NCBI GenBank assembly: GCA_016178505.1
Contig: JACOTG010000210.1
Span: 1 to 46,574 of the forward strand
Reading direction: 5' to 3'
Source of the DNA: Planctomycetota bacterium
GTDB lineage: Bacteria > Planctomycetota > JACOTG01
DNA: 46,574 nucleotides
In this document: positions 1 to 8,410 of the stretch, piece after piece
Position numbering within the stretch: position 1 is the first letter of the stretch
Layout of the letters: each line of letters opens with the position of its first letter
Notes under the pieces: model-generated
What the model was told of the DNA's origin: nothing
Seen by the model: the letters and a program-made list of their open reading frames with translations, nothing else
The model's database searches: none
Program-made: the position numbers and the translations under genes

Positions 1-435
1 TCCGTGGCGCTCGGCGATTCCGACGCCATCCGAGTCGGCGAGGACGTCTTCGCGATCGGCAACCCACTCGGGCTCGATCGCACGGTGTCGCAAGGGATCG
101 TGAGCCTCAAGAATCGCGCGTTCGACGGGCTCACGTACATCCAGACGACGACGCCGATCAACCCCGGAAACTCCGGCGGGCCGTTGTTCAATCTTCGCGG
201 GGAGGTCATCGGCGTGACGAACATGATGCTCGTCGGAACCGAAGGTCTGAACTTCGCGATTCCGATCGCGCAGGTGAAGGCGTTCATTCGAAACCGCGAC
301 GCGTTTGCGTTCGACAAGGACAACCCGAACACGGGTTACCGATATCTCGCACCGCCGCGAAAGGGTTCGGAGCGCAAGGTCGTTTCGCCGTCCGAGTCGC
401 CCTCGGCCAACGCCGATCCGAACGCGAAGCACTGA
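1..435 (+). CDS. HtrA/DegP-type trypsin-like serine protease, C-terminal part (5' end cut by window)
   Basis: This is the end of a trypsin-fold serine protease of the HtrA/DegQ type, which normally degrades or refolds damaged envelope proteins. The frame is already open at base 1, so the gene begins outside the window and the catalytic His and Asp are not visible. The catalytic Ser lies in the NPGNSGGP motif (Ser codon 172-174), preceded by the IGNPLG strand and the TVSQGIVS turn typical of the family. After the protease domain there are only about 45 residues, rich in Ser, Pro and Lys, so no PDZ domain follows on the C-terminal side. A cytoplasmic or periplasmic location cannot be decided without the N-terminus. 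The next gene starts 83 bases downstream on the same strand. Confidence 0.9.
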   Translation, partial: SVALGDSDAIRVGEDVFAIGNPLGLDRTVSQGIVSLKNRAFDGLTYIQTTTPINPGNSGGPLFNLRGEVIGVTNMMLVGTEGLNFAIPIAQVKAFIRNRDAFAFDKDNPNTGYRYLAPPRKGSERKVVSPSESPSANADPNAKH

Positions 436-518
436 TGGAACGCGATCCGGCGTCGCCGTTCGAGACACGGGTCGAGAGCGAAACGGAAATCGTTCCCGTC
501 GAGCAGAGGAGAAATCTC

Positions 519-2387
519 ATGGGGCAATCGTCGGTCTCGTTCATTCGCCGTGCTCGGTTCGCGTCGGCCATCGGTTTCTTGGCGTGGGTCGTCGTCGCTG
601 GAGTTCCACGGCGGCTCGAAGCGACCGAGCGATTCGAGAAGATCGTTCCTGCGGACGCGCTAGCGTTCGTCTCCGTCACCGACTCGGTGGCGATCCAAAG
701 CCGCTTTCGCGCGAGCGTCTACTTCCGCATCTGGCAGGAGAAGGAAGTTCAGAAGTTCCTGGAGAAGCCGCTCTCGCAGCTCCAGGTCGCGAAGGACAAG
801 TTTCGCGCCGAATTCGGATTCTCGGTCGACGATCTCCTCGAGCTGCCGCAAGGTCAAATCGCGTTGGCCCTCATGCCGAAGGGGGAGTCGGGACACGAGA
901 AGGACGTCGACGCCGTGCTTCTGGTCGACGTCGGATCCAACGCGGGGAAGCTGCGCGACATCGTCTCGAAGGCGACCGAAAAAGCCGTGTCGGCCGGCGC
1001 GAAGCGCACGGAGAGGGAATTCGGCGGCGAGAAGATCATCGTTCTCGAGCTGCCGGGCGCCACGAAATCGCCTTCGGCGGGCGAGACGACGTCCGCGTCG
1101 AAGCCAGCCAAGAAAGCAGAGGAAGGCGACGACGGACTCGACGACGAGGCGGACGGCGAATCGGCGGCGGAAGACGCAGGCCCCTCGAATCTCGGGCTGA
1201 AGCAGGTCGTCTTTGCGACTCCCGGAAGCCTCTTCGTTCTCGGAACCGAGCCGACCGTGATCGAGAAAGTCCTGACCAACTTGAAGGGACACTCGATCAA
1301 GAGCATCGGCGACGACGAAGACTTTCAGCGAGCGACTCGCCGCATCTCGACCGGCGGCGCAGGGGCCGACATCGTCGCGTACGTCCCGCTCGGTTCGATC
1401 CTGGATCGAGCTTCGCTTTCGAAAGACGACGAACAAGGGTTGGCGCTCTTCGGACTCCGCGCGGTGCGCACGCTCGCCTATGGCGTCGGCCTCGAGCCGG
1501 ACGTCGTGAAATGGAATTTGTTCGCGGGGACGCGCGGCGAGAAGAAGGGACTGCTGCGATTGCTCTCGACTCGCGGCTCGGCACTCCAAGTCCCGCGCGT
1601 CACTCCCGATGACGTGGTCGCTGCGGGCATTGCATCCATCGACTGGCTCGGCTTCCTCGGTGACATCGAATCCGCGCTCCAGGCGACGACTCCCGAAGGA
1701 TATGCCGAGTGGCAGGGATTCCTTCAGCAGACGAAGTCGAAGACGGGCCTCGATCTGAAGGCCGACCTTCTTGGGAATCTCACCGGAGACGTCAGCCTCT
1801 TCACGAAGCCTCCGACGGCCGGAGCGAGCCCGATTCCGATCACGCCATTCGTCGTTCTCATCGGACACAAGAGCAAAGAGCGAATGGAGCAAGCGATCGG
1901 GAAGCTGGCTGCACTTTCGCCGCAGCCGCTGTTCACCAAGCGCGACTACAACGGCGTCTCCATCAACGAATTCAACATGGGGGGTGGCGCCGGGGGCGGC
2001 ATGCCGACGCCGGCATACGCGATCACCGACGAGCACTTGCTCATCTCGGTCAACGCATCGGGGATCGAAGACGTCCTGCGCCGCGTCGGGAAGGACGTGC
2101 CATCGCTCATCGACAACGCTCGCTACAAGGCGGCGTTCGCGGGGCTTCCGGCGAACCGATCGGCGCTGATGTTCGGCGACGACGCGAAGAGCGTCGAGAC
2201 TTCTCTCGACAGCTTCCGCTCGATCTTCTACATGCTCGGCGGCATGGGCGAGGCATCGAATTGGATCGACTTCGCACTGCTGCCGCAAGGCTCGACGATC
2301 GCCAAGCACCTCGGATACTCCGGCCTAGAAGTCGTCCACGAAGATGACGGCATTCTCGTCACGTCGAACGCCTTCTCCAAGAAATGA
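519..2387 (+). CDS. Large exported protein of unknown function (DUF3352-like)
   Basis: The ATG at 519 is chosen because a GAGGAG ribosome binding site lies just upstream; an in-frame start at 435 has none. The 622-residue product begins with two Arg and a hydrophobic stretch (about residues 14-28) that looks like a signal peptide. The mature start, VPADALAFVSVTD, followed by a long alpha/beta region, resembles DUF3352-type exported proteins, but I cannot confirm that family by eye. An acidic, Lys-rich, low-complexity insert lies near residues 195-230. A Gly-rich patch (GGGAGGGMP) sits near residue 490. No catalytic motif was recognised. It follows the protease gene on the same strand, which may suggest a shared envelope role. 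That is inference only. Confidence 0.75.
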   Translation: MGQSSVSFIRRARFASAIGFLAWVVVAGVPRRLEATERFEKIVPADALAFVSVTDSVAIQSRFRASVYFRIWQEKEVQKFLEKPLSQLQVAKDKFRAEFGFSVDDLLELPQGQIALALMPKGESGHEKDVDAVLLVDVGSNAGKLRDIVSKATEKAVSAGAKRTEREFGGEKIIVLELPGATKSPSAGETTSASKPAKKAEEGDDGLDDEADGESAAEDAGPSNLGLKQVVFATPGSLFVLGTEPTVIEKVLTNLKGHSIKSIGDDEDFQRATRRISTGGAGADIVAYVPLGSILDRASLSKDDEQGLALFGLRAVRTLAYGVGLEPDVVKWNLFAGTRGEKKGLLRLLSTRGSALQVPRVTPDDVVAAGIASIDWLGFLGDIESALQATTPEGYAEWQGFLQQTKSKTGLDLKADLLGNLTGDVSLFTKPPTAGASPIPITPFVVLIGHKSKERMEQAIGKLAALSPQPLFTKRDYNGVSINEFNMGGGAGGGMPTPAYAITDEHLLISVNASGIEDVLRRVGKDVPSLIDNARYKAAFAGLPANRSALMFGDDAKSVETSLDSFRSIFYMLGGMGEASNWIDFALLPQGSTIAKHLGYSGLEVVHEDDGILVTSNAFSKK

Positions 2388-2408
2388 CGCGTACCGTGAC
2401 GCGTACCG
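2385..2408. repeat. Exact 12-bp tandem duplication at a stop codon
   Basis: TGACGCGTACCG occurs twice back to back, starting at 2385 and 2397. The first copy contains the TGA stop of the upstream exported-protein gene. It sits in the 54-base gap between that gene and the convergent gamma-glutamyltransferase gene. It looks like a replication slippage duplication; no hairpin or terminator was seen here. Confidence 0.9.
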
Positions 2409-2441
2409 AGCCTGGCTCATTCGTTCCGAGAAAACACCCAC

Positions 2442-4169
2442 TCACGGCGCCGCGGTAGCTCCGTCGATTCGCGAGTCGGCCACGCCGACGAGACGGCCGC
2501 CGACGCGAGCCAGCGCGTGGACGTCGCCCTGCGGACCGTCGCCGTCACGCAACACGTGGCCGCGGCCGCGCAGCTGCTCGCGCGTCGCCTCGTCGAGATA
2601 GTGCGGCTCGAGCACGATTCGATCGGGCAGCCACTGGTGGTGGAATCGCCCGTGATCGACCGCTTCACGGGGCGTCATCTCGAAGTCGACGACGTTCACG
2701 ATCACCTCGATCACGGTGTTCGGAATCGTGCGTCCTCCCGGGCTGCCGAGCGCGAGTACGACCTCGCGGCCATCGGTCCCGAAGACGAGGGTCGGCGCCA
2801 TGCTGGAGAGCATGCGCTTTCCCGGCGCAATGCGATTCGGCGGCGTGCCGATGGGCCCGCGCGTCGAGGTGAATCCGGGCTTGAGATCGAAGTCGGACAT
2901 CTCGTTGTTCAAGAGGACGCCGGTGTCTCCGGCGACGAAGGCCGAGCCGAACGAATCGTTCAGCGTGGTCGTCAGCGACACGACGTTCCCTGACGCGTCG
3001 CACACCGTCAGGTGGGTCGTCTCGTGGCTTTCCTCGGGCTCGAAGACGACGTCGAACCCCTCGGCGATGTCTAGGCTCGGCGTCGCGCGATCGAGCCGAA
3101 TCCCGCGGCGGAGTTCTTCGGCGTGTCGCTTCGACGTGAGATCGAACGGCGGCGCGGCGCCGCGGTCGGGATCGCCGAGCCAGCGGGCGCGATCGCGGTA
3201 CGCGAGGCGCATCGCTTCGACCATCGTGTGAACGGTCCGGGCGTCGTCGCGTCCCCACGTTCGGAGGTCGAAGCCTTCGAGAAGGTTCAGAGTCTCGAGC
3301 AACACGGTGCCTCCAGACGACGGCAACGGCGCGCCGACGACGTGGAATCCGCGATAGGTCCCGCGCACTGGCACGCGCCAATTGGGCGCGTACGCGTCGA
3401 GATCGGTTTCCGAGAGGCAGCCGCCCGCGCGGCGAGTCGCCAGCACGATCGCCGACGCGAGCGGCCCTCGGTAGAACGCGTCGGCGCCGTCGCGAGCGAG
3501 CGTGTCGAGGGTGCTCGCGAGACTCGGCAGTCGTAGCGTGTCGCCTTCGCGAGGCGGCGTTCCGTCGGCGTGCAAGTACACGGCGGCCGAGTCCGGAAAC
3601 GCGGCAAGGCGGTCTCGCGCGTTCGCGAGGCTTCGCGCGAGACTTCGCCGCACGATGAACCCGTCGCGCGCGAGCGCGCACGCCGGCGCGACGAGTTCTC
3701 TCCACGGCATCGTGCCGTAGCGTCGCCGCGCTTCGTCGAGTCCGCGCACGCTTCCCGGGACTCCCACGGCGAGCGCGCCGTCGGAGGCACGGTGATCGTC
3801 GATCCGTCCGGCGTCGTCGAGATACATCGTCTCCGTCGCCCCGGCGGGCGCGGTCTCGCGGAAGTCGAGGAAGACGTCTTCGCCGCTCGCTCGATGGAGG
3901 AGAAGGAACCCGCCGCCGCCGAGATTCCCGGCCGCGGGCCAGGTCACCGCAAGCGCGAGCGCCGTCGCCACGGCAGCGTCGACGGCGTTGCCACCACGTC
4001 GCAAGACGCCGCCGCCGACGTCCGCGGCCACGGGATCCACGCACGCGACGGCGCCGCGCTCGAGCGACGAGGGTCGACGGTAGTCGGTTGCAACTCCGTC
4101 GCCGTGACAACCAGCGCCGGCAATTCCCGCTGCGATGAACAGAACGACGCGCCGACCGATCGATGTCAC
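2442..4169 (-). CDS. ggt: Gamma-glutamyltransferase, lipoprotein form
   Basis: This enzyme is expected to transfer or hydrolyse the gamma-glutamyl group of glutathione and related peptides outside the cytoplasm. The 575-residue length fits the family's self-cleaving precursor. The N-terminus has a hydrophobic segment ending in GAGC, with Cys21 as lipidation site, so the protein is probably membrane-anchored rather than freely periplasmic. The substrate-binding Arg is visible in DFRETAP (Arg104). The autocleavage site and catalytic nucleophile is the first Thr of TTH (Thr384), followed by the DASGNVVS region and a PSSGGT motif near residue 285. The gene is divergent from the GreA-domain gene, with 114 bases between the starts. 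It converges on the exported-protein gene. Confidence 0.93.
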   Translation of the reverse strand: MTSIGRRVVLFIAAGIAGAGCHGDGVATDYRRPSSLERGAVACVDPVAADVGGGVLRRGGNAVDAAVATALALAVTWPAAGNLGGGGFLLLHRASGEDVFLDFRETAPAGATETMYLDDAGRIDDHRASDGALAVGVPGSVRGLDEARRRYGTMPWRELVAPACALARDGFIVRRSLARSLANARDRLAAFPDSAAVYLHADGTPPREGDTLRLPSLASTLDTLARDGADAFYRGPLASAIVLATRRAGGCLSETDLDAYAPNWRVPVRGTYRGFHVVGAPLPSSGGTVLLETLNLLEGFDLRTWGRDDARTVHTMVEAMRLAYRDRARWLGDPDRGAAPPFDLTSKRHAEELRRGIRLDRATPSLDIAEGFDVVFEPEESHETTHLTVCDASGNVVSLTTTLNDSFGSAFVAGDTGVLLNNEMSDFDLKPGFTSTRGPIGTPPNRIAPGKRMLSSMAPTLVFGTDGREVVLALGSPGGRTIPNTVIEVIVNVVDFEMTPREAVDHGRFHHQWLPDRIVLEPHYLDEATREQLRGRGHVLRDGDGPQGDVHALARVGGRLVGVADSRIDGATAAP

Positions 4170-4283
4170 AACTCTTCACTCTCCGCGCGGCTCGCGCTCG
4201 TGCATTCCAACAGACACCGTGATAGACTCTGCGGCCCGTTCGGTTGGGGCGCTCGTTCACGGACACGTCTACACGAGGACTCG

Positions 4284-6518
4284 ATGGAGATCGTATCCAA
4301 CCTTCCCTCGCTCGCCGAGGAGAAGAACTTCGAAAAGCTTGAAGAAACGTGGTTGCAGGCAGTCGAGGCCGGGGTCAACGACCTCGGTCCTTTCATGCGT
4401 GCGGCCGATTCGGCGGCGGCAGCCGGCGAGACGGGTCGCGCTGCCGATCTCCTCGCGGTATTGCTCGCTCCGCTAAAAACGGCCGGACGCCACGCCGACC
4501 TCTTGAACGTGATTCGGCGGCTCGTCGAATTGCGCGGCGGCGACCTTTCGCTGCGTGCAGATGCGATCGACGCGCTTCGCAAGACCTGCTCGGGTCGTCC
4601 CGGGTTCGAGACGTTCCTGCGCCTCTCGGGGCTCACCAGCTCCGGTGATTTGGCGGACGGCCTCTCGCTCATCGACGAGTACCTCGACTTCACGCCTGGT
4701 CGCCACGTGCAGCACGACGGCGGCTGGGGCACCGGACGCGTGTTTGCGGTCGACGGCGAGACCGGCGAGATCGTGGTCGACTTCGTCGAAGAGAAGGCGC
4801 ACCGCTTTCCGCCCGAGTCCGCGCGAAAGTTTCTCCAGCGCATCCCGGACGACCACATTTGGGCGCTCCGGTTTTCCCGACTCGAGGAGATGCGCGCGCT
4901 CGCCGAGAACGATCCGGCCGCGGTCATTCGAATCGTGCTGAAGAGCTACAAGGGCAAGTCGTCTCTCGCCAACATCAAGAACGAACTCTGCGGCGACATC
5001 CTGCCGCTCGACCGTTGGACGCGTTGGTGGAGCAAGGCGCGCACGAAGGCGGCCCACGATCCCTACATCGAGTTGGGCGACGGGGGCGCGCGATCGATCT
5101 TGATTCTTCGCGAGAAACCAGTCGGCTATGCCGAGGAGGTCGCCGACGTCGTCGAGTCGGCCACGAGCCTGACCGAGGCCGTGAGCGCCGCGCGCGTCTT
5201 CCTCAAGCGATCGCGAAAGGAAGCGGGCCCTCTGGTGAAGCGAATCGCGGCGCGCCTGTCGGCAGAGGCACCGCGCCTCGTCGAAGAAGCGCCCTGGGTC
5301 GTCGCCGAGACGCTGCTCTTCCTCGAGAGCGCCGGGGAGACTCCTCCGGCGACCCTGCCCGAGTCGGCGCGCTCCGTTGGCCGAATTCTCCAAGCATCGA
5401 TTCAACCCAACGCCGTGTCCGCGACGGGAACGCGCTCGCCGTTCGCGCGGTTCCTCGCGGAGATGGAGATCATCGAGTATCGAAAGGACCTGCTCGACGC
5501 TTCCCGGACGGCTTTTCCCGAGGTGTGGCCGCGATTCTTCGCGGACCTCCTCACGGACGTCAATACCGACCTTTGGGAGGCCGCCGTCGACGCGCTCGAG
5601 GAGGCCGGCAAGAACGACGTTCTGACGACCGCGCTCTTGCGCATCACCTCGGATCCGAGCCGTTACCGCGAGCCCTTCATTTCCTTCGCGAAGGCGTACC
5701 TGTTCGGAAAGCGCTTTTCCGATCTGAGCGGTTTGCCGACGCGCGCCATCGCCATCGAGAAGCTCTTTCTGCTCTACGAGATGCTCGGTCGCGGCAAGGG
5801 CGGCGAAGATCCCGCTTCGACGAAGCGAATCATGGCACGCATCGAGGCCGTGCTTTGCGACAAGAAGCGCGGGGCGATTCCAGTCATCTTCCCGACGCTC
5901 TTGCGTGAAGAAGCCAACCAGCTGTACGTCTACAGCCAAGCGAGCCGATATCTGTCCGGCGAAATCGTCGACGCCGTTCGCGTGGCGATCGCTCGCAAAT
6001 TTCCGGACTTGCTCGCCGGCCGCGGAAAGCCGTTCTGGGAGAGCGAAGCGCTTTTCGTCACCGAAGCTGCGCTGCGCAAGACCGAGGAAGACTACCGGCA
6101 ACTCGTCAACGTGCGCATCCCGGAGAACAGCAAGGCGATCGGGCGCGCCGCGGCGCTCGGCGACCTCTCCGAGAACTCGGAATACACCGCCGCGCTCGAG
6201 GAGCAACGCGAGCTGACGTCGAAGGCGGAGCGCGTGAAGAAGGATCTCCAGCGCGCGCGGGCTATCGAGAACGAGACCATCTCGATCGAAGTCGTCATGC
6301 CCGGAACGCGCGTCTTCGTCCGGACCCCCGGCGAAACGAAAGAAGAGGCCTTCGTCATCCTCGGTCCGTGGGATGCCGACTCCGAACGCGGCGTCGTGTC
6401 GTACCTCGCACCGATCGGACAGGGGCTTCTCGGAAAAAAGCCGGCGGACATCGCGACGATCACGCTGCCCGACAAGCAGATCCAGTACGAGGTCGTGCGA
6501 ATCGAGCGCGCCCTCTAG
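4284..6518 (+). CDS. Large protein with C-terminal GreA/GreB transcript-cleavage-factor domain
   Basis: The C-terminal ~142 residues (about 603-744) are a full GreA-like unit: an N-terminal coiled coil with the acidic tip GDLSENSEY (the two acidic residues that stimulate RNA polymerase cleavage) and then the FKBP-like globular part. Classical GreA is about 160 residues; this protein is 744. The extra ~600 residues are predominantly helical and contain a short beta patch (GWGTGRVFAVDGETGEIVVDF) near residue 150. Similar long GreA proteins are known from Chlamydia and planctomycetes. The start ATG at 4284 follows ACGAGGACTCG, and the frame upstream overlaps ggt antisense and is not coding. The stop shares a CTAG palindrome with the stop of the convergent purN. 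Confidence 0.9.
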   Translation: MEIVSNLPSLAEEKNFEKLEETWLQAVEAGVNDLGPFMRAADSAAAAGETGRAADLLAVLLAPLKTAGRHADLLNVIRRLVELRGGDLSLRADAIDALRKTCSGRPGFETFLRLSGLTSSGDLADGLSLIDEYLDFTPGRHVQHDGGWGTGRVFAVDGETGEIVVDFVEEKAHRFPPESARKFLQRIPDDHIWALRFSRLEEMRALAENDPAAVIRIVLKSYKGKSSLANIKNELCGDILPLDRWTRWWSKARTKAAHDPYIELGDGGARSILILREKPVGYAEEVADVVESATSLTEAVSAARVFLKRSRKEAGPLVKRIAARLSAEAPRLVEEAPWVVAETLLFLESAGETPPATLPESARSVGRILQASIQPNAVSATGTRSPFARFLAEMEIIEYRKDLLDASRTAFPEVWPRFFADLLTDVNTDLWEAAVDALEEAGKNDVLTTALLRITSDPSRYREPFISFAKAYLFGKRFSDLSGLPTRAIAIEKLFLLYEMLGRGKGGEDPASTKRIMARIEAVLCDKKRGAIPVIFPTLLREEANQLYVYSQASRYLSGEIVDAVRVAIARKFPDLLAGRGKPFWESEALFVTEAALRKTEEDYRQLVNVRIPENSKAIGRAAALGDLSENSEYTAALEEQRELTSKAERVKKDLQRARAIENETISIEVVMPGTRVFVRTPGETKEEAFVILGPWDADSERGVVSYLAPIGQGLLGKKPADIATITLPDKQIQYEVVRIERAL

Positions 6519-7204
6519 GCGGGAGTCGGCGGGTCGGGGTCTCGTCCGAGAATGCGAATGCGGCTGCCTTCGAAGCGCAGGCGGCCGTCCGCGAAGAGTT
6601 GAATCGCTTCGGGGTACGCTTCACACTCCTCTTGAAACACTCGCACCGAAAGCGTCTCCGGGGTGTCGTCGACCGATACGGCGATCACGCGTTGCAGGAT
6701 GATCGGCCCCGCGTCGTAGCGATTGTTGGCGAAGTGCACCGTGCAACCGGACACCTTCACGCCTCGCGCGATGGCCGCCTCGTGCACGTGCTGCTTGAAG
6801 AATCCCTTGCCGCCGAACGCCGGGAGAAGCGCCGGATGAATGTTGATGACTCGACGCTCGAACTTTCGCGGGATCTTGTAGAAGGAAAGCCATCCTGCCA
6901 TCACGACCAACTCGACCGGCTGCTGTTCGAGGCGATAGGTGATCGCTTTGCTGAACTCCTCACTGAAGTCGTAGTCGCGGGGTCGGACGATGTGATGCGG
7001 GATCTGGTGGGCGGCGGCGATCTCGAGCCCGCGCACTCCCGGCCGATCCGAGATGACGACGCACACCTTCGCGCGAAGCCGTCCGTCCGCGATTCGGCCG
7101 AGCAGATTCTCGAGCGTGCGGCCCGATCCCGACAGGAGAACGCCGAGGTTGATCGGCGGTTTGTCGGCGGCGCTCTCGCTCGACGAGCTTCGATCGGCTG
7201 TCAC
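6515..7204 (-). CDS. purN: Phosphoribosylglycinamide formyltransferase (PurN, formyl-THF dependent)
   Basis: PurN transfers a formyl group from 10-formyltetrahydrofolate to GAR, the third step of de novo purine synthesis, in the cytoplasm. The 229-residue product has the nucleotide-binding start LGVLLSGSGRTLENLL, the catalytic NIHPALLP motif (Asn and His) and the DAGPII motif with the catalytic Asp. A GTG start at 7204 is preferred because it overlaps the TGA stop of the upstream phosphorylase gene as GTGA, which suggests translational coupling; upstream in-frame codons would lie inside that gene. The stop overlaps the convergent GreA-domain gene by four bases. Pairing a de novo enzyme with a salvage enzyme links the two purine routes. 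Confidence 0.93.
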   Translation of the reverse strand: MTADRSSSSESAADKPPINLGVLLSGSGRTLENLLGRIADGRLRAKVCVVISDRPGVRGLEIAAAHQIPHHIVRPRDYDFSEEFSKAITYRLEQQPVELVVMAGWLSFYKIPRKFERRVINIHPALLPAFGGKGFFKQHVHEAAIARGVKVSGCTVHFANNRYDAGPIILQRVIAVSVDDTPETLSVRVFQEECEAYPEAIQLFADGRLRFEGSRIRILGRDPDPPTPA

Positions 7205-8028
7205 GGGCGAGCCTCCCGGATGACGCGCTTCATCAACCGCGCGAGCTTCGGCTCGGCGGTGTTGGCGACCTCGATGATCTCGTCGATGTCGACGGGCTTG
7301 AGCGCATCGGGAAGACACCGATCGGTGATCACCGATACTCCGAGCACGCGGCAGCCCGCGTGTGCCGCGACGATCACTTCGGGCACGGTCGACATGCTCA
7401 CCACGTCGGCACCGATCGCGCGAAGGAACCGATACTCGGCACGGGTCTCCAGGCTCGGTCCCGTCACGGCGACGAGCACGCCGCGGTGTGCGCGAATTCC
7501 TTCTTCGATGGCGATCTGCTCGGCCAGCTCGAGGAGGGCGCGATCGTACGGTTCGGACATGTCGGGGAATCGCGGGCCGAGGCGCTCGTCGTTCGGTCCG
7601 ACGAGCGGGTTGACGCCCATGAGGTTGACGTGGTCGTCGATGAGCACGAGATCACCGGCGCGATGGAGCGGGTTCATCCCCCCGGCCGCGTTCGACACGA
7701 TCAGGAACTTCGCGCCGAGCGCCCGCAGCACGCGCACCGGAAACGTCACTTGCTCCAGCGAGTAGCCCTCGTAGAAATGGAACCGACCTTCCATCGCGGC
7801 GACCGACCGTCCCTCGATCTCGCCGAGGACGAGATCGGCGCCGTGCCCGATCGCCGTCGGAACGGGAAAGCCGGGGATGTCCTTGTAGGGGATGCGCGTT
7901 GCCGACGAGATCTCCTTGGCGAGAGCCGAGAGTCCGGTGCCGAGGATGATGCCGAACTCCGGCGCGCGAGAACTCCGATCGCGAACCAGGTCGGCCGCCT
8001 TTTCGACCTTTTCCCGCAACGTCGTCAT
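7201..8028 (-). CDS. Purine nucleoside phosphorylase, trimeric PNP/MTAP family
   Basis: The enzyme splits purine nucleosides with phosphate to base and ribose-1-phosphate (or the methylthio analogue). The 275 residues fit the trimeric PNP/MTAP family. Visible motifs are the phosphate-binding GTGLS near residue 31, MEGRFHFYEGY, VSNAAGGMN, GPSLETRAEYR and the MSTVPEV loop. The base-contact motif reads SVITD where the mammalian 6-oxopurine enzyme has an Asn; an Asp there is found in several bacterial members and in adenosine-type phosphorylases, so the preferred base is uncertain. The gene overlaps purN by four bases and lies 70 bases downstream of the DUF167 gene. Confidence 0.92.
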   Translation of the reverse strand: MTTLREKVEKAADLVRDRSSRAPEFGIILGTGLSALAKEISSATRIPYKDIPGFPVPTAIGHGADLVLGEIEGRSVAAMEGRFHFYEGYSLEQVTFPVRVLRALGAKFLIVSNAAGGMNPLHRAGDLVLIDDHVNLMGVNPLVGPNDERLGPRFPDMSEPYDRALLELAEQIAIEEGIRAHRGVLVAVTGPSLETRAEYRFLRAIGADVVSMSTVPEVIVAAHAGCRVLGVSVITDRCLPDALKPVDIDEIIEVANTAEPKLARLMKRVIREARP

Positions 8029-8098
8029 GGTCGCGTCGATGCCTCCGAATTCTGAGATCGTTCCTGAAGCTGCCGAACCTCGCCGGCGCGAGTGCGCG

Positions 8099-8410
8099 TC
8101 ATGCCGTCACGCAATCGACGCCGAGCGCGCGAAGCCGCTCCGCGAGGATCGAAGCCGTCAGCCCTTCGATCCGAAACTCCTTCCGCCGATTCTTCTCGCC
8201 CGAGACGAGCTGCACCGCAGCACGCCTGACCGCGAGCACGTCCGAAAGATAATCCGCCAACTCGCGGTTCGCCTTGCCGCGATCGGCGACGGCCGCTACC
8301 GCCACTTTTAGCGCGCCGTCGTACTCGCCGGCGACGCGATTCTTCGACGCTCCAGGCACCGCCCGAACCGGAAGCCGAACGCCGCCCGCATCGCTACGCA
8401 GCCGAATCAC
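8099..8410 (-). CDS. DUF167 (YggU) family protein
   Basis: This 103-residue protein matches the DUF167/YggU family: it has the VRAVPGASKNRV start, the central G-A-L-K-V-A-V-A strand, the GKANRELADYLSDVL helix and the VSGEKNRRKEFRIEG end. The family's biochemical role is not established. The start is GTG, overlapping the TGA stop of the kinase gene as GTGA. The length is typical. Its position after yggS and the kinase recalls the common bacterial yggS-yggU linkage. That supports the family call but not a function. Confidence 0.88.
   Translation of the reverse strand: MIRLRSDAGGVRLPVRAVPGASKNRVAGEYDGALKVAVAAVADRGKANRELADYLSDVLAVRRAAVQLVSGEKNRRKEFRIEGLTASILAERLRALGVDCVTA

Noticed and set aside
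660..2309. Long leftward open frame opposite the exported protein
   Set aside because: It is an antisense by-product of high GC and codon bias: Arg-rich product, no domain, no start signal, while the sense strand has a ribosome binding site and signal peptide.
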